From positions 186,001 to 250,000 of the forward strand of contig LNKV01000002.1 of the NCBI GenBank assembly GCA_001465935.1: a stretch of DNA of 64,000 nt. Direction: 5' to 3'. Source of the DNA: Clarireedia homoeocarpa (Eukaryota; Ascomycota; Leotiomycetes; Helotiales; Rutstroemiaceae). Under the pieces are notes generated by a model that had not been told where the DNA came from, made no database searches, and saw nothing but the letters and a program-made list of their open reading frames with translations. Made by a program: the position numbers and the translations under genes. Shown in pieces: positions 10,642 through 23,630 of the stretch. The number at the start of each line of letters is the position of its first letter. Within the stretch, counting starts at the first letter, position 1.

Positions 10642-13600
10642 AATGTATCGTAGTAGAGTGAGGCTGAGCAGTGTTGTTCGGGTAAGGTTGGGATCAAACG
10701 ACCATCAACCGGTTCGTCGCCACCGACAACGAGACGGGGGGAGGGGGGGAAGAAAACCACCTTCAAGATGATAAGGGTTTTGATTGTATGCAGCCAGAGG
10801 GAGCTGCAGAGTCGATAGAATCGAGTCAAATGAATAAAATTGAAGAGCGAAAATTTTGAAGTGCTCAAAGGATATTTCTTTAAAAAAAAACGTAAAATGC
10901 CGCTTCCGTGGTATATCTTTGACTCCGAATATAAGAATTGGTTTTTTCCAACGCCTGAAATAATGCGAGAACGAAGAGAGGAGATGTTTAGAATATTACA
11001 ATGGCAGAGCCTCGCACCGTACGGTGCCGGCTTAAGATAGCGGGACACCGATGCCGGTTTTGGGCGACCAAAATGTATGGTTTTTCTCTTTGTTTAAACA
11101 AGATGAGAGTTGGGCAAGTGGGAGAAACAAGTGGGCGGTGTTTTCGAATTATATGAGGAATACGGCGACCGAGAAGTGCTCGACATGTCCCGATGGTGAT
11201 TGGTAGATTCTAGGGCAGGTCGTGTGGTGGTCGAAGCGAAGCTGGTAAATTTTGTTGGCTGTTGGAACTTGGAAAACGAATTGTTACGAGATGGATCCAA
11301 ACGAGGTCCCTATCTAGTAAGTAGACGCCGGGCGTATGACTTGGTATGTACGAGAGGTGCAAATATCATATCAATATCAATATCACCATCGCCATCACCA
11401 TCGCCATCGCCATCACCATCACCATCACTATCGCCGATTCTCCTGCAGCTGCTCTACTTGCTGAAATCCCTTGACCAACTAGAAGGCATCCGGAGTACGG
11501 CGGCAGAGTACTGGCTCGTGTCTTGTTTGTACTGCTATTTATTCCCATGTCCGCTGTCTGAGCTGAATCTCAATTTACGGAGTACGTCCTTGCAGCCAGG
11601 GCGTAAACCGTCAAGGACCGAGGTCTAAAAGAGGAGAGATGTACAACAGGGAAGAGGGCAGAGGGAAGAGGTACCGTACCGGTATCTGGTGTCAGACCCG
11701 CGGGTGGGACTGGACCAGCACTTGTCTCGTTTACCTTTGTATCCTTACTCCTTCCTACGACTGCACAACTATTCAGATCCGAGCGATATGTAGCTACAGA
11801 TGGGTGTTACCAAGTTCACGAGACTTATCATCTAACGCTTGAAATGCAAAAGAACGATGCGGGCGAGCTAAAGGCGATGCAGAAACAGCATCCAAGAAGG
11901 TAGCAGATTCAAGTGTCGAATATCCGGTCAAATCATGATCTTTAGATTTGCAACATGTCCTCTACTCTTCTTCGACGCACGCCATGGGATGCACGCAATG
12001 TATCGACTGGCTCCAATTCAGTACCCGTACCCGACAACGGCGACTCAGCCCCAGCCAGCCTATCTACCTGTCTTGGGGGGATCAATACGGGTCATTTCCC
12101 CAAGCTTCAGGTCGCACATGTGAAATTTCGTTACGCAATATCCTTGTCCACGGTAAGACCATAACGCACAAATCTGTTGGTAGGTCGATGAAGCTGCATC
12201 AGCGGAGTCTGTAAGCATTTATGCTGATGGCGCTACAGGAACCACTCGAGTATGTACAGTGTATTCTCTCGACAACGAGTACAGTCATACTAAGCACCAT
12301 TCGAGGTCCTCACTCTAGGTATGCTAATCACTTTTGGTATCCTATTTGAATAGAGATCGACGGACCATCTCCCGAGATGTGGAATAATCAATGCCTGCTT
12401 CGTATGACATCTTCACATTCGGCAGTCGTGTCGTTAGTGGAAATCGCGAGTTATCATTTAAAATGCAGAACTGTCTATCCTGCAATGTAAATCGGTGCAT
12501 AAAAAGTCGTCTCCAACACGATTGCTCTAGTGCGACGAGTTCACCAGGCAGCCGGTATATTTCAAGGAGACCATATGTACGCTACGAAAGTTCATGCAGC
12601 ATGCGTGACTACATTCAAAAGTACATCTGTTAAAGATCACAGGAATTTTGGAAGAGCGTTTAGCGGACAGCGGACAGCACTTTGAATCAACATATGATCG
12701 AACATTTTCTGGGCAAAACATCTTGCTTTCCTTCGCCGTCGTAACCCGCTGGGTGTGGTGGGCTTTTCTTACCATTGGCTCCTTGATACCCTGTTGCCAC
12801 GATATTCCAAATTGGTGGTGGTGATTTCCTCGATCGGTTTAATATGGTCATCTGCTCATCGTTAAGTCTCGACAACAATCCGGTCTGAAAGTGTCCAATT
12901 ACAAGAACGTTAAGGTAAGAAGCGCTGCAACTCTCGAGCCAGTAGTTTGGAGAATGCGTTTCTCCCATCTAGGTAATATCTAGCTCTATAAAGGGACTGA
13001 TGCTTTCCATCCAAGTTTTACGCAAGTCGCGTTATCCGCCCAACTCAAAATCTCGATTTGATATTCAAAACTAATGCAGATGCACCATCTCCAGCACTAT
13101 CTCCATAGGACATCTGAGGCCCCCACACTCGATGGCAAGGACAATCTGGACGAACTTCAAGATTGTACAAGATCTCACCGCCAATATGTAAAATGCAATC
13201 CTTTTGTCTTGGCCAATGAAATAAATCCCTCATCCAATCACGTGCTTCCTCCGTACCGCTGGAGAAGTTCTTGGGGAAGTTGGAGACCCCGACTTTGTGA
13301 TGGACTGCTTTGCTTCTACTTTCGAGAGGAACTACAGTGAGAAAGACCCTGGATCTGCAAAGCAATTGCCGATTGTTTGCAGAACCTCCGACTCCACGTG
13401 TGGCCAAGGAAGGCCAAGAGCTGTCTTCATATTTCTGCCATGCTTCCCTGGTATCGTTTGGCCTATGCTGTTGCTGTATTGCCGTGCACTCTGAAACTTA
13501 ATTCAAGCAATCTCTGAACTCCCGTTACTATCTTGATCAAGCTTTTTGGCAGCCAGTCTTGATTGTGTGTGCTCTTGCTAAAGAAACCGCCATTTGCGTG

Positions 13601-14241
13601 GACGAAAAGATTTAGCTGTTACCGAGACTACTCACTTGAGTCAGTCGAACAAACTTACCGAAGAATCAGCTAGTACAAGTGTAAACTAGCAGATTACATC
13701 TTGTTTGGTATGATGCAGTCTCGGGACTTTGATCCGAAGGAACGAACACTAGGTTCACAAATGATCAACCAGATGCATATGCTTGATGGGATTTCGATCA
13801 AGGAGCTGGTGGTATGCGCTGGCGCAAGAAATGGCTTGGACTACTTGTTGCCCGACGGTCATCACCGCCTCCGTGTTAGTGCAACACATGGGACCTTTAT
13901 CAGTGGTGTCAATGTCACTCAACGTCCTTAACTCAACCCCATGAACGCTTAACTCGCTGAAAGAGTACATCACAAGACATATAAGATAAAGCACAAAGTT
14001 TCCGTAGCTCAATCTCGGCATTGAGTTTTCGACACCAGTATTCCATTCGATTGCATTATTTGCTATTATGGTATTTCAAAAGCACCGCCCCAATCATGTC
14101 CATATCCCTAGTCTACTCCTAACATTCAAATACGAATGCAGATCCATTTCCTGCGTTCATGTGCAGCTTCCTGCCCAATATAAATCTCCTGGCCCTCCGT
14201 GTTGACCATTCTTGGCTCACAGATAACCCGCGTGCCACAGC
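10642..14241. other. Intergenic, 3.6 kb, no supportable gene
   Basis: Promoter of the copper-fist gene at the left and 3' flank of the small membrane-protein gene at the right. Open frames on both strands are short and have no motif I recognise. Minus-strand frames at about 12687-12968 and 13045-13407 look somewhat protein-like but could not be joined into a gene. A hexanucleotide array lies at 11368-11435. Confidence 0.55.
11368..11435. repeat. ATCACC/ATCGCC hexanucleotide array
   Basis: About 68 bp of alternating ATCAAT, ATCACC and ATCGCC units, read directly. It lies about 0.8 kb upstream of the copper-fist start codon. Confidence 0.92.
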
Positions 14242-14626
14242 TCAAGAAGTCTTCTTCGCTGGAGCTGTTGTCACCGGCTTGCCGTTGCGTTGTTGGTACA
14301 CAGAATAGAGGAAAGCACCAACCAAAAGTGCCCCCACCACGACTATGTTGCCTATTACATTGCACACTTGTCAGTTTTCGTCCTCATTTCTCAATTTCTT
14401 GCTAGCTAGATGGTATTGACTTACTGATCAAGAACTTTGAAACTCCTTCGAAGGTATGGACTACGCCTCTGAGAGTAGAACCAATCAGGTGGAAGAATTC
14501 TTGGAACAGTCCGAGGATAGCACCAACAAATGAGCGCAGGACGGCCACGACAGACCCAATCAAGGCTGTGATGGTGTGAATGATTGCGCTCACGAGGTTT
14601 CCGAGAGACTCGATTATCGAAGACAT
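14242..14626 (-). CDS. Small hydrophobic membrane protein, 103 residues
   Basis: Two exons, 14626-14425 and 14351-14242 (312 nt), joined across a 73-nt intron with a GTAAGT donor and an AATAG acceptor. The unspliced frame would end early with a different tail. The product is mostly hydrophobic: residues 1-66 are amphipathic/hydrophobic with regularly spaced Gly and Ser (SLGNLVSAIIHTITALIGSV). A clear transmembrane segment follows directly after the splice (NIVVVGALLVGAFLYSVY), and the tail is short and basic (QQRNGKPVTTAPAKKTS). The tail suggests a C-terminal anchor with its end in the cytosol. The segment before it could lie in or wrap a membrane. I recognise no family. Divergent from the SET gene, with a 0.94-kb gap. 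Confidence 0.7.
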
Positions 14627-15570
14627 GCTGTTGGCGATTTTTCGGGTATATTATATAATTCTTTCGGTGAATTGTTGTTTGTACCTTGGGTATTTACATT
14701 TCAACAAGTCCACGAAGACGGAATGTGGCGGTGAATTTATATACTCTTTCAAACGGGGATGAAAAATGTGGCGTAGTATCCTCTTTGCTAATGACCTCAT
14801 TGGCACAAACAAAATCACCTGTTTTTGGGAAACAGGCAGCCAGCGGCGAGTAGATCGTTCCCGCATCACTCCAAAAACAAAAACCTGTTTGCGACACCGT
14901 AAAATCATGGTATTGTTTGTCCAATCATGCAAAATTCCATCTTCCCATGCGGCCTTTTCGCTCGCAGATACAAGGACCATATGTTCGCAGGGTTTGGGGG
15001 CTAATGCTCGTCATTGTGGCTGGGAACAAAAACAAGGGTGGAATGCGGGGTGTGACATGACTAACGAAGGACTTGGCATCTCAAATTTCACGAACGCGTA
15101 TCGCTAGACTTGAGTTGCTCGTGAAAGTAACCTCGACTTTTTCTAAGCATAACATATATGCATAACATATCTATAATATCTGAACCTTACTATCAGTACT
15201 CCGAAAGTTACGGTCAGGCAGCTGGTTCGCGCTTCGCCGATATCTAACTGAGGTTCTTTTAAGCCCAGTACCTGGCTCTTTTGTCCTGGGAAACGGTGGT
15301 CGTAAATCAATCTTGGAGACGGCAGGCCAGTAAGGATATCCTGTTTTCGCCTCTAGACATTTGACGCCACTCTCAAGTCTTTTCTTCACGTCTTCTGAAG
15401 AAATCCATTGTTGCTGCTTTCGGAGGGTAGAAAGAACGTTGGAAGAAGGCTTTTCTTTAATACGTCGCGTGCAGTTAAGTCTCTGCCAATGAAGGTTTAT
15501 TTTTGAGGTTGCTACTGGTAGGCGTCTATCAATCGTTTGGTGCATCTCGCATACCGTAAGGAGTTAAGTA
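14627..15570. other. Intergenic region between divergent genes
   Basis: Contains the promoters of the small membrane-protein gene (-) and the SET-domain gene (+). A 124-codon minus-strand frame at 15171-15545 ends its ATG side only 26 bp from the SET start codon; it has no recognisable motif and is not called. Confidence 0.5.
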
Positions 15571-16227
15571 ATGGCACCATCCCAAGCAGCCCCCAAGAAC
15601 TGGCCTGTCAACATCACCTATCTTACTACACCTTCTTATTCACCTACTCTGACACCGGACCATCTATCCGTTCTCCGCACTTCGTCCAAAGATTCTACAT
15701 CGATTCCTGCGAATATTCCTAGAGGACCATCGGCACTTGTCAGGATCACTCCTATCGCAGCTCCTACCCACCCTGCAAATGGGCAATGTGGTCTTTTTGC
15801 TACGAAAGATCTAAAACCTGGCACGTTTATACTCCAATATATTGGAGATCTTCACGCGCCAAATCCGAAGTTCAAAATAGATCCGCATGCAGATTCTGAT
15901 TACGATTTAAGTCTAGACAGAGACCATGGAATAGGCATTGATGCAGCCAAGAAGGGTAATGAAGCAAGATTCATTAATGACTACAGAGGGGTAGGGGAGA
16001 AACCAAATGCTGAGTTCAAAGAGATATGGGACGGAGCACGGGGCGAGAGGGGAATGGGTGTTTGGGTTCTTGAGGAGGGGAAAGGAAAATCTGTGAAAGG
16101 GAAGTGGAAAGGCATTAAAAAAGGAGAGGAGATTTTGGTTAGTTATGGAAGAGGGTTTTGGGGTGCAAGGAGGGGAGATATTGAGGAAGCAGAGATGTTG
16201 AACGGTGAGAGGGAAACGACTAGGTGA
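15571..16227 (+). CDS. SET-domain protein (putative lysine methyltransferase)
   Basis: Single exon, 218 residues. SET core elements are visible in order: GQCGLFATKDLKPGTFILQY (about residues 71-90), the acidic/aromatic strand SDYDLSLD, EARFINDYRG (about 131-140, where most SET enzymes have RFxNHSCxPN), NAEFKEI, and IKKGEEILVSYGRGFW (about 189-204) for the final GEELxxxY motif. SET enzymes use S-adenosylmethionine to methylate protein lysines. The NHSC position reads NDYR here, so catalysis is not guaranteed. There are no pre-SET or post-SET cysteines and no other domain, so the protein is a short stand-alone SET, a common fungal type with few characterised members. The start at 15571 gives a short Pro/Ser-rich leader before the domain. 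Confidence 0.85.
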   Translation: MAPSQAAPKNWPVNITYLTTPSYSPTLTPDHLSVLRTSSKDSTSIPANIPRGPSALVRITPIAAPTHPANGQCGLFATKDLKPGTFILQYIGDLHAPNPKFKIDPHADSDYDLSLDRDHGIGIDAAKKGNEARFINDYRGVGEKPNAEFKEIWDGARGERGMGVWVLEEGKGKSVKGKWKGIKKGEEILVSYGRGFWGARRGDIEEAEMLNGERETTR

Positions 16228-17423
16228 TACAACAGCGATTTTGCCATAGTATTGTCCCAAGAATGTGTAACTCATCGATAAAGGACCATTCAGTGAGCAG
16301 AGTTAGCGATGTGGACGTGATATTCAACCCCGAGGTCGTTTTGTATACCACGCTACCAATATACCTACAGAGTATAGTACAGGCGGATTCGTGTGTGTCG
16401 GAAATAAACAAGGGCAGTCCTGAACATGCTTCCCACATACCTCTGAGTCTGTAGGTCCATAATAGAACGGTAGAGATAGTAGACTAAGGAGTAGGCTTGG
16501 TCCGCAAAGTCTCGAGAACGTATAGTCCTCGAGAAAAACAGCAGCATAGAGTAGAGCGTGCTACGAACTGTAGGAGGATATGCTCGAAGACCTGGGCTTG
16601 AGCTCGAAAAGACTCTTGACCATGTCCTGACTGTTTGATACATGCAACGACCGCAACATCCAAGTAGTATCTGAGGATAATCGCCGGGATTACCACATGC
16701 ACCTGATTTTGAACACTGCATGAAAATGTGGAGCCCTACACCGCTCGGGAATAAGTATGAGGGCTGCCGCTGGAGCACGGATCTATAAAGAGGGCAGCAG
16801 TATTCATCTAACCTCAAGCCTCACGTTGCTTCCTACCTCATGAGCCGAGTATATTTCCATGGAGTAATAAAATGCTCTTCGGCTTTGATTTGGAGTAGGT
16901 GGTGAGGGGTAATGGTCAAATATTTACCTCGTAACAGTAGGTCTCGTCAAATCTTTCGCGGGCATGGCCTTGACCAGGGCTATGATTGGTCCATGCAATA
17001 TCGCATCGCACAAGGAAGGGAACGAGCTTCCCTTATGCAATACATTTCAACTCGCATTCTCATCAGTAGTGACTCAACCCTTTCAGATACAACTGACGAC
17101 AGGATCAATTACGATACAATTGTCTTCGCAAAACGCAGAATCTATTCAGTCTTGGTCAACAAACATTAAAGAATAGAGAAATCGGGCTCTTTCGCACACC
17201 GGCAATCGCACAAAGCCCCGCTTCTTAGTTCCCAGAGATATTACGACGACGAACAGCTCTCAACGCCTGGCAGACGTCAACCCGAAACTCCATCGGAATC
17301 CCTCTTTGCCCAGGAGTCTTCCTGCACTTCATTACACCTTTAAATTGCCGTGTCCCTTTGAGGCCACAGCCAGGTGTTTCTTGAAGTGATCAGGAGATAT
17401 CCTTCTCGCCACCTTATCTACAC
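16228..17423. other. Intergenic, no gene seen
   Basis: 3' flank of the SET gene and promoter of the ankyrin/RCC1/BTB gene. Both strands hold only short frames without motifs. Confidence 0.55.
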
Positions 17424-20400
17424 ATGAGTAATCTTCTTTGGAAATACTATCTCGAAGATGACGTCGAGAAATTTCGACGCCTGCTGGCAAATGCCAGTCA
17501 TACATCGCACAATACATCGAAAGGCCATGGTGGAGGGTCGACTTTCTCGAACAGCTTTGGAAATAAGGCAGGGAGCCCGGGAGCGTTCGGTACTTCACCC
17601 AAGGCATTCATGAAGAATCGCAAGGTTTCCAGTCCGGCTGTCAACATAGGTGGCAACAAGGCGCATGCGAATGCGCTTAGTCGAACCGAACTGAATAGTA
17701 GGGACTATGCTGGTTTGACCGTTCTGCACCGAGCTGCTTCCTCGACTGCGACGAATGCGATAAGCTTTGCCACGGCACTTATCGAGCATCCTTTGATCGA
17801 CCTCTACATACAAGACACGGAAAGTGGATGGACAGCACTGCACAGGGCCCTATACTTTGGCAACATTACTATTGCTCGCGCAATTATAGAGCGGGATACA
17901 AAAGATCGCACAGCTGGAAATACTGGTGCTAAAGCTGACTCATCTGTTATCAAGGTCAAGGACCATGAGGGCAACAGTCCATTCGATGTTTATAATGCCA
18001 CGATTGCAAGACGATCTCTGCAGGAGAGAAGGCAAGCTGTCGAGTCTGACGGAGAATCTCAAGATGAAGACGATGAAACGGACATAGCTCCTAACTCAAA
18101 TGGGCATTCGACCTTTACAAGTATTGATGGAGATGAGATATACGCTTTTGGCAGTAACAAAAACTTTTCGTTGGGCTTCGGCGATCAGGACGACCGGCAG
18201 CATCCAGAAAAGATTATTCTGAAACGCCCTGATCATTTACTATTTCGCTTCTATCAAGAATTCCTGGAGTCCTGTGAAAGTTCTGGACACATTCCTAGCA
18301 ACAAATCGCCTAAGTCTATCTCGGAGCTTCCCTCAATGATTCAGAACAAGCCTATCATCATTCAGGATGTCACATTATCGAAGCTTAGCAGCGCAATTTT
18401 GACCACAGATCCAGAATCCAACCTTTACATGTGCGGGTTTGGACCAGGAGGAAGGCTGGGAATGGGCGATGAAACTACGCAATTCAACTACGTGCCCGTT
18501 GATCAAGGAGGTCTTGCTGGTAAGAAAATTATGACAGTTGCTCTGGGCCAAAACCATACTTTGGCAGTATCAGCCGAAGGCGAAATCTTTAGTTGGGGAA
18601 CAAATACTTGGGGACAACTCGGCTACAACCTTCCTCGCCCTGCTTTGCAAGATGAGGAACCATTCTGTGCCACTCCACGTCAGATTTTCGGACCATTGAA
18701 GAGGGAAACTATAGTTGGTGTGGCCGCGTCTGCCATTCATTCTGTTGCTCATACATCTACATCTCTGTTCTGCTGGGGCAAAAATGAAGGCCAGTTAGGG
18801 TTAATGGACTCTGACTCTCGATCCTTGGAGTCCCAGCCAACTCCTCGCAAAGTTGCGGCATCTTTATTTAAGGCGCCGATTGTGCAGGTTTCGGCTATCA
18901 ATGGTGCTACTACCTGCCTTTTGGCTAATCATACAGTGTGTGTATTTACGAATTATGGCTACAACATTGTCAAGTTTCCGTTATATGAAAGCTTCACGAA
19001 TTATCATCTCAAAAGCAAATCGCTTACCACCAGATATGACTCTGAAACTAACCGCATCGTGACTATTGAATCCGGAGGAGATACCATTGCTGCTATCTCG
19101 AGCAGAGGAGATCTTTTCACTCTCAATGTCAGGAAGACGGATACGAAAGTCGCAGCCTCTACCACCAATCCAGCAAAGATCAAGGATGCTCTATCTCAGC
19201 CGCAACGAGTTTGGTCCTTACGAAAAGGAAATTGGGATGGCATAAAATCTGTGGGAGTTGCCGAAAACGGTTCCGTCATTGTCTGTACCCAAGCCGGAGC
19301 AGTCTGGCGGCGAGTCAAAAGAGCCAAGAATAAGGATGTATTCACAGATAATAGGAACTACAACTGCAAGGATTTTAAATTTCAGCGAGTGCCTGGTCTG
19401 ACCAAGGTGGCTGCCGTCAGAAGCACTACATTCGGTGTATTCGCGGCAATTCGAAAGGACTGCGATGTGACGAAAACTCAAGTGATGGTACAAGACAAGT
19501 CATTATGGGAAGATATCGCACCACTGTTGAGTATACGCGACCTAATTGCCTCAGAGCCACCGGTGGAAGAAGATACTGAAACGCCACGGTTCTGGAAGCC
19601 TGTATTGCCAAGGGAAGCGTTTGAGCCCCTAAAATGGGCAGTCTTGATATCTCCCGACCTTGAAGCAGATATCAACCGATTGCTCATGGGCCGAGATGCG
19701 CAGGACGAATATGATGCCGAGATATGCAGCACCGTATCCGATGTTGCAATTCCTATCCACCGATTCATGCTTGCAGGTCGTAGTCCTGTGATGAGGAGAG
19801 CGTTCGCCGAGTTCTCCCGTGCCGGCTCGGCGTCGCTACCCGAAGTCTTTAGTATCGAGAAGGGTCTTCGTGGAAAGACTCGGGTTACATTCGATGGCCT
19901 GGACTCCATCGCCCTTATCAATCTTGCTATCTATCTCTACATGGACACAGTCGTAGATGTATGGCATTTTACGAGACAATGCCCTACTATGGCTTTCAGG
20001 TTTCGTCAGATCAGGATTGAGCTGATGAAGTTATGCTCTCATTTGAAAATCAACAAGCTGGAAGCCGCTGTGCGGCTGATGATACAACCTGAGAAACGAC
20101 TTGATTTTGACTTGGACAGTGCTATTCAGGACGAGTCATTCTTCAATGATGGAGATGCCATTGTTGAGCTTGATGGTGCTGAGATGACAGTACATAGTGC
20201 ACTCGTTTGTCAGCGTTGTCCTTTCTTCGATGGCCTTTTCAATGGTCGTGCCGCTGGTCAGTGGCTTGCTAGTCGGCGGCAGGACAGTTCGGAACCTGTG
20301 CGGATTGATCTGAAGCACATTGCGCCAGAAACTTTTGAGCTTGTTATACGCTACATTTATGCCGATGTGGGACCAGAGCTGTTTGACGACATTGTTTCTA

Positions 20401-22256
20401 CTGACATTGATGAGTTTTCTGATCTTGTCATGGATGTGATGAGTGTTGCAAACGAGTTGATGATGGACCGTCTGTCCCAAATCTGTCAGCAGATCTTAGG
20501 TCGATTTGGTAAGTTCAATCCTGGTCTTCTAGCTCGTATATAGATGCACTTGACACTAACCATTTCTTCTAGTCAATACAAGGAATGTGTGCAATCTGGT
20601 TAATGCTGTCGCTCCTTGTTCAATCACTGAGCTTAAAGATGCTGGCCTTGAATACATGTGCTTGCAGCTGGAGTCCATGCTTGAGAATCAGTAAGTTCTC
20701 GTCTCAATTAGATCTTTTTTTTAACTAGTCATGTACTTGTTGCTAATTAAGCCAGTTTACTTGGTGATCTTGAAGAAGATCTACTTCTTGAGCTTGACGA
20801 AGTTGTTCGCGATAACCAGTTGAATTGTCTACCATTTGCCAAGAGTGGTCGTGCTGAGCTACTACTACACGAGCAGTACCCAGAACTGGCCGAGGAGATT
20901 GATGAGGAGCGGAGACGACGAGTACGGGATATGGTATTCCGGTCTCATCTTAGGGATGATGATACTAGGATGTCTTCATCCTTCAAGGCACGCATCGGAA
21001 GCCTTGAGGATCATCTGCCCCCATCGCCTAGTTCTGAAAAGGTCAGAAGGAAATCGAAGGCAGTCACAAATGAACCTTTCAGTCCTAGTATACGGCCGAA
21101 AGATTCCACAGCGGACCTTATGTTTGACATGGATGATGATGATATTGGCAGTTCGCCTACACTAAATTCGGCTGTTGAGCTAACTTCCGCTTCTCCCGGA
21201 GGTCCAGCGACTCCCAGGTTCCCCCCGATGAACTCGGCGCCAAAGATTGCGGAAGTTGGATCACCCACGGAACTTTCAACCTCAGTAGGCTTGGGCTTTG
21301 AATATACCTCTGAAACTCCAAAGCCCGCCACGAAAACCTGGTCATCACCTAACCTCCCAATGAAGCTCGATATGAGAGAAATTATGGCTCAAGCATCCAC
21401 AAATCGTACTTCCAATCTTTCGATGAGCATTTCTGCTCAGAAAGCAAAGGATGAAGCAGATAGGAAAGCATCAATTCCCAAGCTATCTCAAAGGGAGCGC
21501 AAGAAACAACAACAAGCATTTCAGCAAGCCATTGCACAGACTCCAACCGACAGGGGCAAATCATCCTCGCCATGGCAGACGGCAAGTCCAAGCTCTAGAA
21601 CGAATCTCAAGGATCTTTTGTCCCCGGAGCCTCAACAAGTGTCTCCACTTGCAGCACCTAAGGCAACAAGCTCACCATTAGTGTCGCGGCGTACCGCATC
21701 ACCAGATACTCGATTCTCGGGTCAGCAAAGAAGCAATAGTAACAATGCGATTAAACCACAAAAGGTTGCATCTCCCGGGCCCTCTAGACCAGCTCCTCAA
21801 CCATCATCCCAGTCATTGCCATTAATTCCTCATTCCAAGACTTACACTGCCCCAGCAGCAAAAGCCGAGCCATCACTTCAACTATCTATGGCTGATATCA
21901 TCGGGATGCAGCAAAGAGAGCAGGAAGTGATCAAAGAAGCGGTAGCTAAAAGGAGTCTACAGGAAATCCAGGAGGAACAAGCATTCCAGGAATGGTGGGA
22001 TCAAGAAAGCAAACGTGCGCAAGAGGAGGAAGCTTCGCGGGCAAGAGCGTTGGCTAAGGAAACTTCTTCTCGCGGTGGGAAACCCGGTGGTGGTGGTGGT
22101 GGTGGAAGGGGAAAAGGCGGATCAAGAAGCAGAGGGGGCGGTAGTGCTGGTGGTAGGGGAAGAGGTGATTCCGCTGCTCGAGGCGGCGGAGGAGCGGGTG
22201 GTGGGAGAGGTCGAGGTAGAGGAAGACCTCTAGAGAAGCCAACGAGCGCTACTTAA
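17424..22256 (+). CDS. Ankyrin-RCC1-double BTB protein (IBtk-like)
   Basis: Three exons, 17424-20508, 20573-20690 and 20756-22256 (4704 nt, 1567 residues), with introns of 64 and 65 nt. Domain order: ankyrin repeats (about residues 90-200; SGWTALHRALYFGN is typical), RCC1-type beta-propeller repeats (about 235-640; YAFGSNKNFSLGFGD, FSWGTNTWGQLGYN, FCWGKNEGQLGL), a first BTB/POZ domain (about 765-880; IPIHRFMLAGRSPVMRRAF) and a second (about 905-1025; MTVHSALVCQRCPFFDGLF). The tail is long, Ser/Pro-rich and Lys/Arg-rich, ending in a GGGGRG/RGRGRGR region. This architecture is that of the inhibitor of Bruton tyrosine kinase (IBtk), which in animals acts with Cullin-3 as a ubiquitin-ligase adaptor. 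The RGG-like tail suggests RNA contact, an inference. The two small introns lie just after the second BTB domain. Confidence 0.88.
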
Positions 22257-22607
22257 TTTTGCATCTTCATCTTGTTGTACAGTATATATTTTTACAAGTG
22301 CATTGAAGTTCGGTGGAAGTGAGGAAGTGGGCCAGCGAGACTTTGTATATACACATATGCATATGCACACGAGGAAGCGGGACAGAAACAGAAGCAGATT
22401 TAGCAGGGCTGTTAAACAATATATACTTATATATCCATGGATAGATAAATGTCGGTTCAGTATATTCACTGAACTACAGGAAAGATATTACGGGATACTG
22501 AACTACGGAAGAAGGGACTATAGGACACAGGATACTCGCTGTAGCATAGCGATTACTACGGGAGAGAAAGGCTATATAGTCCAACTCTCCCTCCCACCTA
22601 GTTTAGA
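22257..22607. other. 3' flank of the BTB gene
   Basis: AT-rich downstream sequence with TATATA stretches and probable polyadenylation signals. No gene. Confidence 0.5.
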
Positions 22608-22707
22608 GAATTCAACCCGATTCAACTGCACTACTTGGTCCCCTATTGTGACTGAGTGTAGTGCTACGAATCGGACCACCATTACAGCTGTACTAAGCCA
22701 ACCGACA
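22608..22707 (+). repeat. Left direct repeat of the copia relic
   Basis: About 100 bp, alignable without large gaps to 23631-23729, with roughly four in five positions identical by eye. Identical blocks at both ends and the shared ATTGTGACT and ACGAATCGG blocks inside. Confidence 0.85.
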
Positions 22708-22779
22708 TTGATCAATAGTCCACCGGCGACTATCGAGAAACGAGGTTGATTAGATATGAGCTTCGTACGATACCCTCTT

Positions 22780-23618
22780 ACCGTCATACAAGAAAGACCC
22801 AATCGAAGCCATTCAATTGGAAGATTTCACAGATTCGAGACAAAAAGAGATCAAGGGCTTGATGGATAAGGGTGTGTTTAATTAAAGTCATCGACAGGAA
22901 GGATATCCCAAAAGGAACTAGGATTTTCAAAGCTCGATTTGTTGATGAGATAAAGAATAAGGGCACTCCAAAAGCATTCGAGAAATCGCGTCTCGTCGTC
23001 CAAGCATATAATGATCCGGAGAAAAAGACAATTCTGACTCAATCTCCCACCATCCAACGAGTTAGTCAATGAATTGTTCTGGTATTGGCAGCAATCTTGG
23101 GATCGACCGATAATGTTGCACTTTACATTCGAGATATCCAGCAGGTTTATACTCAGTCGTAAACGCAACTTGCGCGACTGTTTATCCTCTACGCACCAAA
23201 GGAAATGAGATTGCCAAAGGATACACTTGTCCAGATTATGCTTCCACTTTAAAGCATTCCAGAATCCGGAAATCATTGGTTTGGGACTTACCATAAGTAC
23301 TATAAAGAGAAACTGGGATGTGATACTTCGGTATATGATCTATGCTTGTTGTATACAAACACGAAGGGTTTCGGATGCATAGGATTACAGGTTGACGATA
23401 CCCTTATGTTGGCTGATGATGAGTTCGCAGAACAAGAAGACCTCCAGCTCAAACAAGCAGGGTTCCTCGCAAAGGAACGAGAGAAGCTCACTCCGGAAAC
23501 GCCACTCAAGTTCAATGGCGCATTCATCTCACTCGTCGATGGCAAGATCCATCTTACGCAAGAATCCCAATGCAAAGGGCTACAAACGATTGCGACTACG
23601 AAGGAATGCACAAGATGA
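22780..23618 (+). pseudogene. Ty1/copia reverse transcriptase (RVT_2) relic
   Basis: Segments in different frames match the conserved copia reverse transcriptase: KGTRIFKARFVDEIKNKGTP and EKSRLVVQAYND (around 22910-23020), ILTQSPTIQRVSQ (to about 23070), then after a stop IVLVLAAILGSTDN and IRDIQQVYTQS. Near 23370-23610 comes GFGCIGLQVDDTLMLADDEF, holding the VDD catalytic pair. Breaks seen: a frameshift near 22880, a TGA directly after RVSQ (about 23070, a CGA-to-TGA type change), a TAA after YTQS, and further stops and shifts up to 23370. It cannot make a working protein. Stops created by C-to-T changes fit RIP. Confidence 0.85.
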
Positions 23619-23630
23619 TACTGTATAAGA

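Noticed and set aside
12687..13407. Two protein-like minus-strand frames (12687-12968, 13045-13407)
   Set aside because: Cannot be joined by good splice sites and show no recognisable domain; perhaps very old gene remains.
15171..15545. 124-codon minus-strand frame divergent from the SET gene
   Set aside because: Its ATG is 26 bp from the SET start, leaving no room for a promoter; no family or splice partner seen.
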